Assembly (NCBI GenBank): GCA_964437825.1
Contig: CAYTIH010000010.1
Location: 1 to 59,591 of the forward strand
From: JBJFCE01 sp964437825
Lineage (GTDB): Bacteria; Bacillota; Clostridia; Lachnospirales; Lachnospiraceae
DNA: 59,591 nucleotides
Direction of reading: 5' to 3'
Shown here piece after piece: positions 45,919 to 53,711 of the stretch. A program made the position numbers and the translations under genes. Each line of letters opens with the position of its first letter. The first letter of the stretch is position 1. Below the pieces are notes generated by a model that saw nothing but the letters and a program-made list of their open reading frames with translations, did no database searches and was not told the DNA's origin.

Positions 45919-46808
45919 GAGCCTTTTTGCTTCTCTTTCGCTTCCCTGTGCTGCTTTTCCTCCAGCTCCTTCTGATGTTTTTTTCGAAGCCTGCGGCTTA
46001 CAAACGCCAGTGAGAATAGCGGATGCAAAAAAGAATTAATCTCGTCTCCCAGCAGTAATAAATACATACAAAAATACAGCCAAAGCATCAAAATCACAAT
46101 CGTGGTCAGACTTCCATACATATTAAAATCACCGAAACGATCCACATAAATCGAAAATCCCCACGAAAAAACAGTCCAACCCACACTGGCAAATACGGCG
46201 CCCGGCAGCTTGATCAGCAGATTATTGCGTCTGTTCGGGATAAAGGCATACATACAGCCAAAGGCAATCGCCATAAAGGTAAGAATAAACATATACCTGA
46301 CATTCATTAAGAGATTCGTCACATAACGGATTTTGGGAAATTTCTCAAGGATGCTCTGCACAATGGAATTTCCGAATACAATCACCACGACCGTAAAAAC
46401 AATCACAGCCATAAAAATAATGGTATACAGGCAGCACCATAAACGCAGTACAAAATAATTTCTGGTTTCAATAACCTCCTGAACGGAATTTAGTCCCCGA
46501 AGCAGCGCAAGCATTCCTTTTGCAGCGGACCATACAGCAAAAAACGCGGACATAGAAATAATGGCAAAGGATTTTTCATACATTTCCTCAATCACGGAAA
46601 TCGCAAACGGATCAATTCCGGAAGGCATAACATCCGTAACAAGCGCCATCAAGTTCGCTTTCGTAATGTGAGTATAGGGCAAAATCGAACATATCATCAT
46701 CAGCATGGGAAAAATCGACAAAAACATAAAAAATGCCGCCGACGCCGCATGCGCACTGATATCATCTCTTTTCAATTTATCGCTAAAGCTTCTTACTAAT
46801 TGAAACAT
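45915..46808 (-). CDS. YihY/virulence factor BrkB family membrane protein
   Basis: YihY proteins are six-helix inner membrane proteins once misnamed RNase BN; their function is not established. The 297-residue product has six to seven hydrophobic helices and the family motifs AHAASAAFFMFLSIFPMLMM near the N-terminus and GAVFASVGWTVFSWGFSIYV with GSLTTIVILMLWLYFCMYLL towards the end, followed by a highly basic and acidic tail (KHQKELEEKQHREAKEKQKG). An ATG at 46820 overlaps the spoIID stop (ATGA), but GAGGAAA before the ATG at 46808 favours the latter. Confidence 0.88.
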   Translation of the reverse strand: MFQLVRSFSDKLKRDDISAHAASAAFFMFLSIFPMLMMICSILPYTHITKANLMALVTDVMPSGIDPFAISVIEEMYEKSFAIISMSAFFAVWSAAKGMLALLRGLNSVQEVIETRNYFVLRLWCCLYTIIFMAVIVFTVVVIVFGNSIVQSILEKFPKIRYVTNLLMNVRYMFILTFMAIAFGCMYAFIPNRRNNLLIKLPGAVFASVGWTVFSWGFSIYVDRFGDFNMYGSLTTIVILMLWLYFCMYLLLLGDEINSFLHPLFSLAFVSRRLRKKHQKELEEKQHREAKEKQKGS

Positions 46809-46816
46809 ATTTTTCC

Positions 46817-48373
46817 TCATGCAATCGGTTTCAACGTTGTCCCCGGATAAAAATAATTCAGAATTTGTATATAATCCATGCCGGACTGCGCCATGACATC
46901 CGCCCCGTTCTGGGACATACCAACGCCATGACCGAAACCGCCGCCAGAAACAGAATAACCTATTATCTGCTCTTTGTCCAGTATCGGGTCCAGAATAAAG
47001 AAGCTGCTCGGCAAAATCATTGTCATGATCTGTTCCGATCCGTCCCGCTTAGTTACCTTTGTATGATTGTCACAAAGTATATAACGTATATTATATTCCC
47101 CCGAAATCAGATAGCTCGCATCCGATGTTGTAATGCAGATTTCCAAAACGCTCCCGCCCGCGCTTCGTTTCGTAACAAAAATATCCGTGATCGTATCGAT
47201 TTCGCCGGGAGGCTCCTCTATCAGAACGCCGTTTTGATATTTCCGTATCTGATCCGGTTTGATCTGATACCTCTGCGCCATCTTCTGTGCCATCAAAGAA
47301 AGATCCGGATCCGTAATCGTACAAAACCACCGATACCACGGCAGATTCTCCTCATAGTCCCCATGAGCCTGACTCAAATATGTATAAAAACGGATTCCCT
47401 CCGGGTCATCACAGAAGTCCACTGCAGCAGGCTCTTCATTTATGGTATGTGCGCTCAAATAGGAAAACATTTCCGGATCATAATCGGGCCATACCGTAAT
47501 ATCAGCCGACAGACCGCAGGAAGTGGAATAATAAAAGGTCTCCGCCGGGATATCGCCATTCCATAAGAGGATTCCTTTCGTCTGATCGACCGCCTGCGAC
47601 GTTTGCGGCTGCTCCCGCTGATTTGCATAAACCTGACAGGAGGTACTGTCATCCAAGGCCGCATGGTACTGGGGATATTTTTCGTGATAAAGATAACCGC
47701 AGGCAAAAGTACGTGCACAGACAGCCTGTGCCTTCAAGGCCTCCGGCTCATAAGATGCCGGCATTTCGCTCGGCAATACGCCGTAAAGGTATTCCTCAAG
47801 TTCCAGTTCATTCACTATGACAAGATTCCCCCGTTCCGGATACAGGATCAAACGTCCTCGGTACTGCGGATAACCGCAGCTGCGTTCCACGGATAACAGC
47901 TTCATACACGAGCCGTCAGCCATTTCCAGATAATAGGCAGTCGATAATAATGGCGCTTCATCCTTTTGGGCCGTATCCTGACCGGCATCCTTCAAAGAAT
48001 AGGCATCAAACACAATCCCGTTATCCTGCAGCTCCTTCTTTAACTGCTCAAAATCCCCCAAAATCCGCTCACAGTCAATCGTAACTGCATTTACAGTCCC
48101 CTGCACAGTAAGTTGTTCATGATAAACGGAACTGTAATCCGTACGGTAAATCAGCACCCGTATTGTTGTGAAATCCACGTCCGACGTTTGTTTCTCCGCC
48201 TGAGTACCCGTTATTTTCTTCTCCGTACCCGAACGATCTAAAAACATCAATCTATATTCCTCTGCATTTTGATTTTCCTGCAAAAAAACAGTGATCAGCA
48301 AAAGGCATAGAATTGCAATCATGAGAATGCCCCGTCCTCTTTTGTAAAAAGAATCCTTCTTTCTGCTTCTCAT
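46817..48373 (-). CDS. spoIID: SpoIID/LytB-domain protein, membrane anchored
   Basis: SpoIID-type proteins are lytic transglycosylases that cut glycan strands stripped of stem peptides, classically during engulfment. The 518-residue product has a basic N-terminus and one membrane helix (GILMIAILCLLLITVFL). The SpoIID domain follows with YLYGVLPSEMPASYEPEALK, AQAVCARTFACGYLYH, STSCQVY and the late HGVGMSQNGADVMAQSG. The frame is open to 48460 but that segment overlaps the terminator of the upstream small RNA; GGGAAG before the ATG at 48373 is preferred. It may be the sporulation protein or a vegetative SpoIID/LytB paralogue; the extra 150 residues before the domain argue for the second. Confidence 0.85.
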   Translation of the reverse strand: MRSRKKDSFYKRGRGILMIAILCLLLITVFLQENQNAEEYRLMFLDRSGTEKKITGTQAEKQTSDVDFTTIRVLIYRTDYSSVYHEQLTVQGTVNAVTIDCERILGDFEQLKKELQDNGIVFDAYSLKDAGQDTAQKDEAPLLSTAYYLEMADGSCMKLLSVERSCGYPQYRGRLILYPERGNLVIVNELELEEYLYGVLPSEMPASYEPEALKAQAVCARTFACGYLYHEKYPQYHAALDDSTSCQVYANQREQPQTSQAVDQTKGILLWNGDIPAETFYYSTSCGLSADITVWPDYDPEMFSYLSAHTINEEPAAVDFCDDPEGIRFYTYLSQAHGDYEENLPWYRWFCTITDPDLSLMAQKMAQRYQIKPDQIRKYQNGVLIEEPPGEIDTITDIFVTKRSAGGSVLEICITTSDASYLISGEYNIRYILCDNHTKVTKRDGSEQIMTMILPSSFFILDPILDKEQIIGYSVSGGGFGHGVGMSQNGADVMAQSGMDYIQILNYFYPGTTLKPIA

Positions 48374-48400
48374 TTTCAACTTCCCATTTTCATACTGCAT

Positions 48401-48434
48401 GAAGAAAAAGCAGCCTTTACAGCTGCTTTTTCTT
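48401..48434 (-). terminator. Terminator behind the 6S-like RNA
   Basis: AAAAAGCAGC and GCTGCTTTTT pair around a seven-base loop with T-rich ends. It lies between the RNA and the spoIID start at 48373. Confidence 0.85.
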
Positions 48435-48462
48435 TTGCAAATGAATGGTTTCCCACTCATAC

Positions 48463-48653
48463 ACCGCCGAAATGCCGGTTCCTATCTTTTGACTCCTAGC
48501 TTTCGCCAGGTGGGTAACCGCAATCAAGACTTCTGCCTTCCACTACGTCATGGTTATTACCATGGGAGGCCTGACATTCATCCGATAATATAAGAATCCC
48601 GTTTAAAGTAACTGTAGGTTCAAAACAATAGGAATGATCGAACATTTCAGGTT
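48463..48653 (-). ncRNA. ssrS: 6S RNA-like long hairpin RNA
   Basis: A rod-shaped RNA of about 190 bases can be drawn on the minus strand. The closing stem pairs GAAATG (48648-48643) with CATTTCG (48474-48468). It continues with TTCCTAT against ATAGGAA, TTTTGA against TCAAAA and CCTA against TAGG. A partly unpaired middle follows, and an apical hairpin CATGGTAATAACCATG closes the end. A long duplex with a central bubble and independent promoter and terminator is the layout of 6S RNA, which binds sigma-A RNA polymerase. The name is based on size and fold, not on an alignment; another structured small RNA is the alternative. Confidence 0.68.
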
Positions 48654-48659
48654 ACTATT

Positions 48660-48688
48660 ATTATACGCAATATACCGGATAAAATCAA
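48660..48688 (-). promoter_or_regulatory. Promoter of the 6S-like RNA
   Basis: On the minus strand TTGATT, a 17-base spacer and TATAAT end seven bases before the proposed RNA 5' end. Confidence 0.7.
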
Positions 48689-48751
48689 CAAAATACAGCA
48701 AAAAATACTATTACAAATTTTACCATATTTGATTTGTTTTTTATGCAAAAA

Positions 48752-48781
48752 AACCGGGTGTGAGAAATCTCACACCCGGTT
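48752..48781 (-). terminator. Strong terminator after pckA
   Basis: A perfect 13-base stem, AACCGGGTGTGAG with CTCACACCCGGTT, and on the minus strand a run of seven Ts. The stop of pckA is at 48800. Confidence 0.93.
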
Positions 48782-48799
48782 AAAATTCATATGTTTATT

Positions 48800-50404
48800 T
48801 TATAACTGAGGACCTGCTGAAACTAAGGCCTTTCCTGCTTCATTTCCTTCATACTTAGCAAAGTTCTTAATGAATCTGCCAGCCAGATCCTTTGCCTTAG
48901 CTTCCCATTCAGAAGCATCTGCATATGTATCACGAGGATCAAGAATTGCCGGATCTACACCCGGAAGCTGCGTAGGAACATCAAAGTTGAAGAACGGGAT
49001 CTTCTTGGTAGGTGCGTTTACGATATCTCCGTTTAAGATAGCATCGATGATACCACGTGTATCCTTAATGGAAATACGCTTTCCGCTTCCGTTCCATCCG
49101 GTATTTACCAGATAAGCCTTAGCTCCGCTCTTCTGCATCTTCTTAACAAGTTCCTCAGCATACTTTGTAGGATGCAGCTCCAGAAATGCCTGTCCGAAGC
49201 AAGCAGAGAATGTCGGTGTAGGCTCTGTAATTCCGCGCTCTGTACCTGCAAGCTTAGCAGTAAATCCGGAAAGGAAATAATACTGTGTCTGTTCCGGAGT
49301 CAGAACGGATACGGGAGGAAGAACACCGAAAGCATCAGCGGAAAGGAAGATAACATTCTTTGCAGCCGGTGCGGAAGAAATCGGGCGTACAATATTCTCA
49401 ATATGGTTGATCGGATAAGATACACGCGTATTCTCCGTTACACTCTTATCGTCAAAATCAATCTTGCCTTCAGCATCTACAGTAACATTCTCAAGAAGGG
49501 CGTTACGTTTGATTGCATTGTAAATATCCGGCTCAGAATCCTTATCCAGGTTGATTACCTTAGCATAGCATCCGCCTTCAAAGTTAAATACGCCGTTGTC
49601 ATCCCAGCCATGCTCATCATCACCGATCAGAAGACGCTTAGGATCTGTAGAAAGAGTTGTCTTACCCGTTCCGGAAAGTCCGAAGAAAATTGCAGTATTT
49701 TCTCCGTTCAAATCAGTATTTGCAGAGCAATGCATAGAAGCCATGCCCTTTAAAGGCAGATAATAGTTCATCATGGAGAACATACCCTTCTTCATTTCTC
49801 CGCCATACCAGGTATTGACGATAACCTGCTCACGGCTTGTAATATTGAACATAACTGCTGTTTCTGAGTTAAGGCCTAACTCTTTATAATTTTCAACTTT
49901 TGCCTTGGAAGCGTTATAAACAACAAAGTCAGGCTCAAAGTTCTCAAGTTCTTCAGCTGTAGGCTGGATGAACATATTCTTTACGAAATGTGCCTGCCAA
50001 GCTACTTCAACGATGAAACGGATAGCCATACGGGTATCTTTATTTGCACCGCAGAATGCATCTACTACGAAAAGTCTTTTATTGGAAAGTTCATTCAGAG
50101 CCAGTTCCTTAACAGCTTTCCATGCTTCTTCTGTAGCAGGATGATTGTCATTCTTGTATTCATCAGAAGTCCACCATACAGTATCTTTAGAATTCTCATC
50201 CATTACGATAAACTTATCTTTAGGTGAACGGCCTGTATAGATACCGGTCATTACATTAACGGCACCAAGTTCACTTACCTGTCCTTTTTCAAAGCCTTCC
50301 AGTTCAGGTTTTGTTTCCTCTTCAAATAACAGTTCGTAAGAAGGGTTGTACACAATTTCTGTAGTTCCGGTAATACCATACTTGCTTAAATTGATTTCAG
50401 CCAT
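48800..50404 (-). CDS. pckA: Phosphoenolpyruvate carboxykinase (ATP)
   Basis: PckA interconverts oxaloacetate plus ATP with phosphoenolpyruvate, CO2 and ADP; in anaerobes it often runs towards oxaloacetate. The 534-residue length is typical. Motifs: TGRSPKDKFIV, the active-site NTWYGGEMKKGMFSMMNYYL, the kinase loop FFGLSGTGKTTLS, IGDDEHGWDDNGVFNFEGGC, and the late TGWNGSGKRISIKDTRGIID. AGAGGT lies upstream of the ATG. It diverges from the Si-type citrate synthase gene, and both act on oxaloacetate, which suggests joint regulation of the C4 pool. A strong terminator follows. Confidence 0.97.
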   Translation of the reverse strand: MAEINLSKYGITGTTEIVYNPSYELLFEEETKPELEGFEKGQVSELGAVNVMTGIYTGRSPKDKFIVMDENSKDTVWWTSDEYKNDNHPATEEAWKAVKELALNELSNKRLFVVDAFCGANKDTRMAIRFIVEVAWQAHFVKNMFIQPTAEELENFEPDFVVYNASKAKVENYKELGLNSETAVMFNITSREQVIVNTWYGGEMKKGMFSMMNYYLPLKGMASMHCSANTDLNGENTAIFFGLSGTGKTTLSTDPKRLLIGDDEHGWDDNGVFNFEGGCYAKVINLDKDSEPDIYNAIKRNALLENVTVDAEGKIDFDDKSVTENTRVSYPINHIENIVRPISSAPAAKNVIFLSADAFGVLPPVSVLTPEQTQYYFLSGFTAKLAGTERGITEPTPTFSACFGQAFLELHPTKYAEELVKKMQKSGAKAYLVNTGWNGSGKRISIKDTRGIIDAILNGDIVNAPTKKIPFFNFDVPTQLPGVDPAILDPRDTYADASEWEAKAKDLAGRFIKNFAKYEGNEAGKALVSAGPQL

Positions 50405-50773
50405 TTTACTTTTAACCTCTTTTCTTTAATATTAGATTCATATGCAGGAGTTATATTCTCCCTGCATAATGGACTCTCTTAGCCTCAATACCATATTATA
50501 CATAATAAAACAAAAAAATCAATAAAAATCTTGAGTTTCAGCAGGTTTTCTCAATTAAATTAATTTTATAATCCGGCAGATTCACTGTCAAAATATTAAA
50601 TATTTCTAAACAGAAAAATTTTACTTGTTTCAGAATAGTCCACATGATAAGATAATAAATATCACTTTTTTTCTGGCATATTCTAAAACATGTCCGAAAT
50701 TTATTCACTTTGATTATACACCAGCCATTTATGTATATATTAACTAAATCACCACGCAGAAAGGAGCATTTTT
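50405..50773. promoter_or_regulatory. Divergent promoter region between pckA and the Si-citrate synthase gene
   Basis: A 369-base AT-rich spacer without a gene. For pckA a minus-strand TTGATT (50522-50517), 16-base spacer and TATAAT (50500-50495) are seen. For the citrate synthase gene a plus-strand TTGATT (50710-50715), 18-base spacer and TATATA (50734-50739) are plausible. I see no clear operator or riboswitch between them. Confidence 0.55.
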
Positions 50774-52141
50774 ATGGAGCACAATATTTATTCCGAACTC
50801 ACACCTGATATTATCCGTCTTGCTGAAATGGCCAGACAGGCAGATGTCATTGATACAGAACTTTTTACAAAATACGATGTAAAAAGAGGACTGCGCGATT
50901 TAAACGGAAAAGGCGTACTTGCCGGCCTTACGAATATTTCCGATGTACGTGCCACCCAGATGATAGACGGCGTTTCCCAACCCGCTCACGGCAGGTTGTT
51001 TTACCGCGGCTATGACGTAAAAGATTTAGTGGGAGGTTTTACAAGGGACAATCGTTTTGGCTTTGAAGAGATTACTTATCTTTTACTTTTTTCAAAGCTT
51101 CCCACCGAAAAAGAACTGGCTTCTTTCCGGGAAATGCTTGCCGGATACCGTTCACTTCCTACCAGCTTTGTCCGTGACATTATTATGAAAGCTCCCAGCA
51201 GCGATATGATGAATACGCTGGCCCGAAGTGTGCTGACACTGTATTCTTATGATGACCGGGCTGATGATGTATCCCTGCCCAATGTTCTCCGCCAGTGTCT
51301 GCAGCTAATCAGCCTGTTTCCTCTTTTATCCATATACGGATATCAGGCTTACTGCCACTATCATGACGGAAAGAGTCTGTTTATTCACCAGCCCGCCCCC
51401 GCTCTTTCCACGGCTGAGAATATTTTACATATCCTTCGCCCGGACAGCTCCTATACACCATTGGAAGCAAAACTCCTTGATATTGCACTGGTACTTCACA
51501 TGGAACATGGCGGCGGTAACAACTCTTCTTTTACCACTCATGTTGTTACCTCATCACTGACAGATACCTATTCTGTAATCGCTGCTGCTATCGGCTCCTT
51601 AAAGGGCCCCCGTCACGGCGGCGCCAACATCAAGGTGGTTCAGATGTTTGAAGATATGAAACAGGAAGTAAAAGACTGGGCTGATGAAGAAGAAGTTTCC
51701 TGCTATTTAAAGAAACTCCTTCACAAGGATGCTTTTGACCACGCGGGACTTATTTACGGTGTGGGGCATGCTATTTATTCCAAATCCGACCCAAGAGCTG
51801 TTATTTTAAAATCCTTCGTAGAAAAGCTTTCCGTAGAAAAGGGACTTGAAAAAGAATTTGCTCTCTACTCGCTGGTAGAAAGGCTTGCTCCCGAAATCAT
51901 ATCCCAGGAAAGGCAGATGTACAAAGGCGTCAGCATCAATGTGGACTTCTATTCCGGCTTTGTATATCATATGCTGGGTCTTCCCCTGGAGCTTTACACT
52001 CCTATTTTCGCTATGGCGCGAATTTCAGGCTGGAGCGCTCACCGTATGGAAGAGCTGGCCAACAACGGAAAAATCATAAGACCTGCTTATAAGTCCATCT
52101 GCGAAGACCAGACATATATTGATATTAAACAGAGGTCATAA
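50774..52141 (+). CDS. gltA: Citrate synthase (Si type)
   Basis: This is an ordinary citrate synthase, unrelated in fold to the Re-type enzyme near 26 kb. The 455-residue protein has HGRLFYRGYDVKDLVGG, LVLHMEHGGGNNSSFTTHVV (with the first active-site His), SLKGPRHGGANIKVVQMF (second His), GVGHAIYSKSDPRA and NVDFYSGFVYHMLGLP (active-site Asp). An N-terminal extension of about 40 residues precedes the usual family start. AGAAAGGAG precedes the ATG. The gene diverges from pckA. Alternative substrates such as methylcitrate cannot be excluded, since 2-methylcitrate synthases share these motifs. Confidence 0.92.
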   Translation: MEHNIYSELTPDIIRLAEMARQADVIDTELFTKYDVKRGLRDLNGKGVLAGLTNISDVRATQMIDGVSQPAHGRLFYRGYDVKDLVGGFTRDNRFGFEEITYLLLFSKLPTEKELASFREMLAGYRSLPTSFVRDIIMKAPSSDMMNTLARSVLTLYSYDDRADDVSLPNVLRQCLQLISLFPLLSIYGYQAYCHYHDGKSLFIHQPAPALSTAENILHILRPDSSYTPLEAKLLDIALVLHMEHGGGNNSSFTTHVVTSSLTDTYSVIAAAIGSLKGPRHGGANIKVVQMFEDMKQEVKDWADEEEVSCYLKKLLHKDAFDHAGLIYGVGHAIYSKSDPRAVILKSFVEKLSVEKGLEKEFALYSLVERLAPEIISQERQMYKGVSINVDFYSGFVYHMLGLPLELYTPIFAMARISGWSAHRMEELANNGKIIRPAYKSICEDQTYIDIKQRS

Positions 52142-52186
52142 AAAGCGGTTCAAAGGAATCCGTGCGCAGCTCCTTTTTGATGCAAA

Positions 52187-52230
52187 CAATAGAAAGCACA
52201 CGTTGCGAACTTTCTGCGAACTTTCTATTG
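52187..52230. repeat. Inverted repeat with nested direct repeat
   Basis: CAATAGAAAG (52187-52196) and CTTTCTATTG (52221-52230) are exact inverted arms. Within them GCGAACTTTCT occurs twice in tandem (52205-52225). It lies between the citrate synthase stop and the terminator at 52250. It may act as a terminator for the citrate synthase gene, but no T-tract follows. Confidence 0.45.
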
Positions 52231-52247
52231 TCACGAAAAATAACTGC

Positions 52248-52276
52248 CGGAATTTTTTAAAATCCGGCAGTTGATG
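52248..52276 (-). terminator. Terminator for the convergent response-regulator gene
   Basis: AACTGCCGGA and TCCGGCAGTT pair around an A/T loop. On the minus strand ATTTTTCG follows, giving a usable T-tract. The response-regulator gene stops at 52347. Confidence 0.7.
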
Positions 52277-52346
52277 TAAAAATGTATGACCAAACACATT
52301 AACTTACAGAAAAATTATAGTCTGAAAATATTTGTTTATAAACCTG

Positions 52347-53645
52347 TTATACGCTTCTTAATTCATAAATCAGGCGGACACTGTTATCTTCCACCTTTTC
52401 CGCAAACTTTTTAATAATTCTTTCAGCCGCCATGCTGCCATTTTCAGGCGTTATGTTTATCAAAACCGCCAGATACTGCATTTTACCGCATCTGACAGCC
52501 ACATCTCCTTTTCTCAATGAGCCATCAATAACTGCTGACAGAGTATCCATTATCTGCGCATCATTCGATTCTTTTCCTACCACATCAAAAAAGATAATCT
52601 GCACTTTTCCGGCCGCTTTTCCCCAATATTTCGATATGATATAATATGCCTTCTGAAGACTTTCCTGTCCGTTTGCCGAATTCGCATTCTGTTCCTGAAA
52701 CTGGCGCGTTAATTGCAGGCGGTTAATAAAATCTTTTTCCTGTTCTGCTTCTGCCGATTCACCCTGTTTCACATTATAAAAACGATAACTTCCCTTACCA
52801 CTTTCCATCACATAATAAAGCGCCTTATCCGCACAGGCATATAATGCTTTGAAATCATCCCCGTCTTCCGGTTTAAGGGCAATTCCAGCAGATAATTCAA
52901 TCTTTATGTCAAACTCCTCCGGAATACTTTCATTAATTTCAAACTCTATACCCGCAATAATTCTTCTGATAATTTTTTTAAATTTATCCTCATCATAAAT
53001 ATTATCCAGAAAAACACCGAATATATCGCCCCTTATATGAGAGATGCAGCAGTCTGAACCGGTTTCTTCTTCCATAACCCCGGACATCTTAACCAGCATT
53101 TCGTCTTCTGCCGATTTACCGAACAATTCCCTAATCCGTCCGAAATTATGCATATTAAGCAATATCAGATATCCTCTGGTTTTTTCGGAATTTACTTTAA
53201 CAATAAGCCTCTCCAGATTTCTCTTATAAATTGCCCTGGAAAATTTTTCCCCTTGAGGCACTCCGTTTCCATTAAATCGGCTGCAGTATCGAATCACCTT
53301 CTCAATTCTTCCGCATAAGTCAGCAGGATCAAAGGGTTTCCTGATGAAATCCGCAGCGCCCATTTTAAGGACCTTTTCTTCCACTTTCTTATTTGTTTCA
53401 GCAGTTAAAAATATAACAGGAATCTCCGAGAGCTCCGGCATTTCCTTTATCCTTTCAAATACTTCAAATCCATTCATCTGGGGCATATGAATATCAAGCA
53501 AAATTAAATCAGGTATCGTATTTTTCAAAACTTCCAGTGCCTTAGCTCCGGATCTTACTGCTGTAATCTCATATTGCTCCTTTAAAACTTCAACCGCACA
53601 TTTCAAATTGGTGGCAACATCATCTACCATTAAAATGTGTTTCAT
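52347..53645 (-). CDS. Response regulator with two degenerate GGDEF-like domains
   Basis: The 432-residue protein starts with a complete receiver domain: acidic pair DD at 8-9, phospho-acceptor Asp51 in LILLDIHMPQMNG, and the conserved Lys in FIRKPFDP. A GGDEF-like domain follows (about 150-300), but its active-site loop reads RGDIF in place of GGDEF, and the substrate-binding FKKIND motif is MHNFGRIREL. A second, weaker GGDEF-like repeat (about 330-425) has RCGKMQYLAVL at the same place. Neither half keeps the catalytic glutamate, so cyclic-di-GMP synthesis is unlikely; a receptor or protein-contact role is more probable. No histidine kinase gene is near. The start follows a weak ribosome site. 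Confidence 0.85.
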   Translation of the reverse strand: MKHILMVDDVATNLKCAVEVLKEQYEITAVRSGAKALEVLKNTIPDLILLDIHMPQMNGFEVFERIKEMPELSEIPVIFLTAETNKKVEEKVLKMGAADFIRKPFDPADLCGRIEKVIRYCSRFNGNGVPQGEKFSRAIYKRNLERLIVKVNSEKTRGYLILLNMHNFGRIRELFGKSAEDEMLVKMSGVMEEETGSDCCISHIRGDIFGVFLDNIYDEDKFKKIIRRIIAGIEFEINESIPEEFDIKIELSAGIALKPEDGDDFKALYACADKALYYVMESGKGSYRFYNVKQGESAEAEQEKDFINRLQLTRQFQEQNANSANGQESLQKAYYIISKYWGKAAGKVQIIFFDVVGKESNDAQIMDTLSAVIDGSLRKGDVAVRCGKMQYLAVLINITPENGSMAAERIIKKFAEKVEDNSVRLIYELRSV

Positions 53646-53711
53646 AACCCCTTCACCGCCTTCTCACATATCTGCATCATCCAGACTGGTTATCAGCCTT
53701 TCCCCTCAAGC

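Noticed and set aside
48374..48460. N-terminal extension of spoIID (open frame up to 48460)
   Set aside because: It crosses the terminator of the 6S-like RNA; a ribosome site lies before the ATG at 48373 instead.
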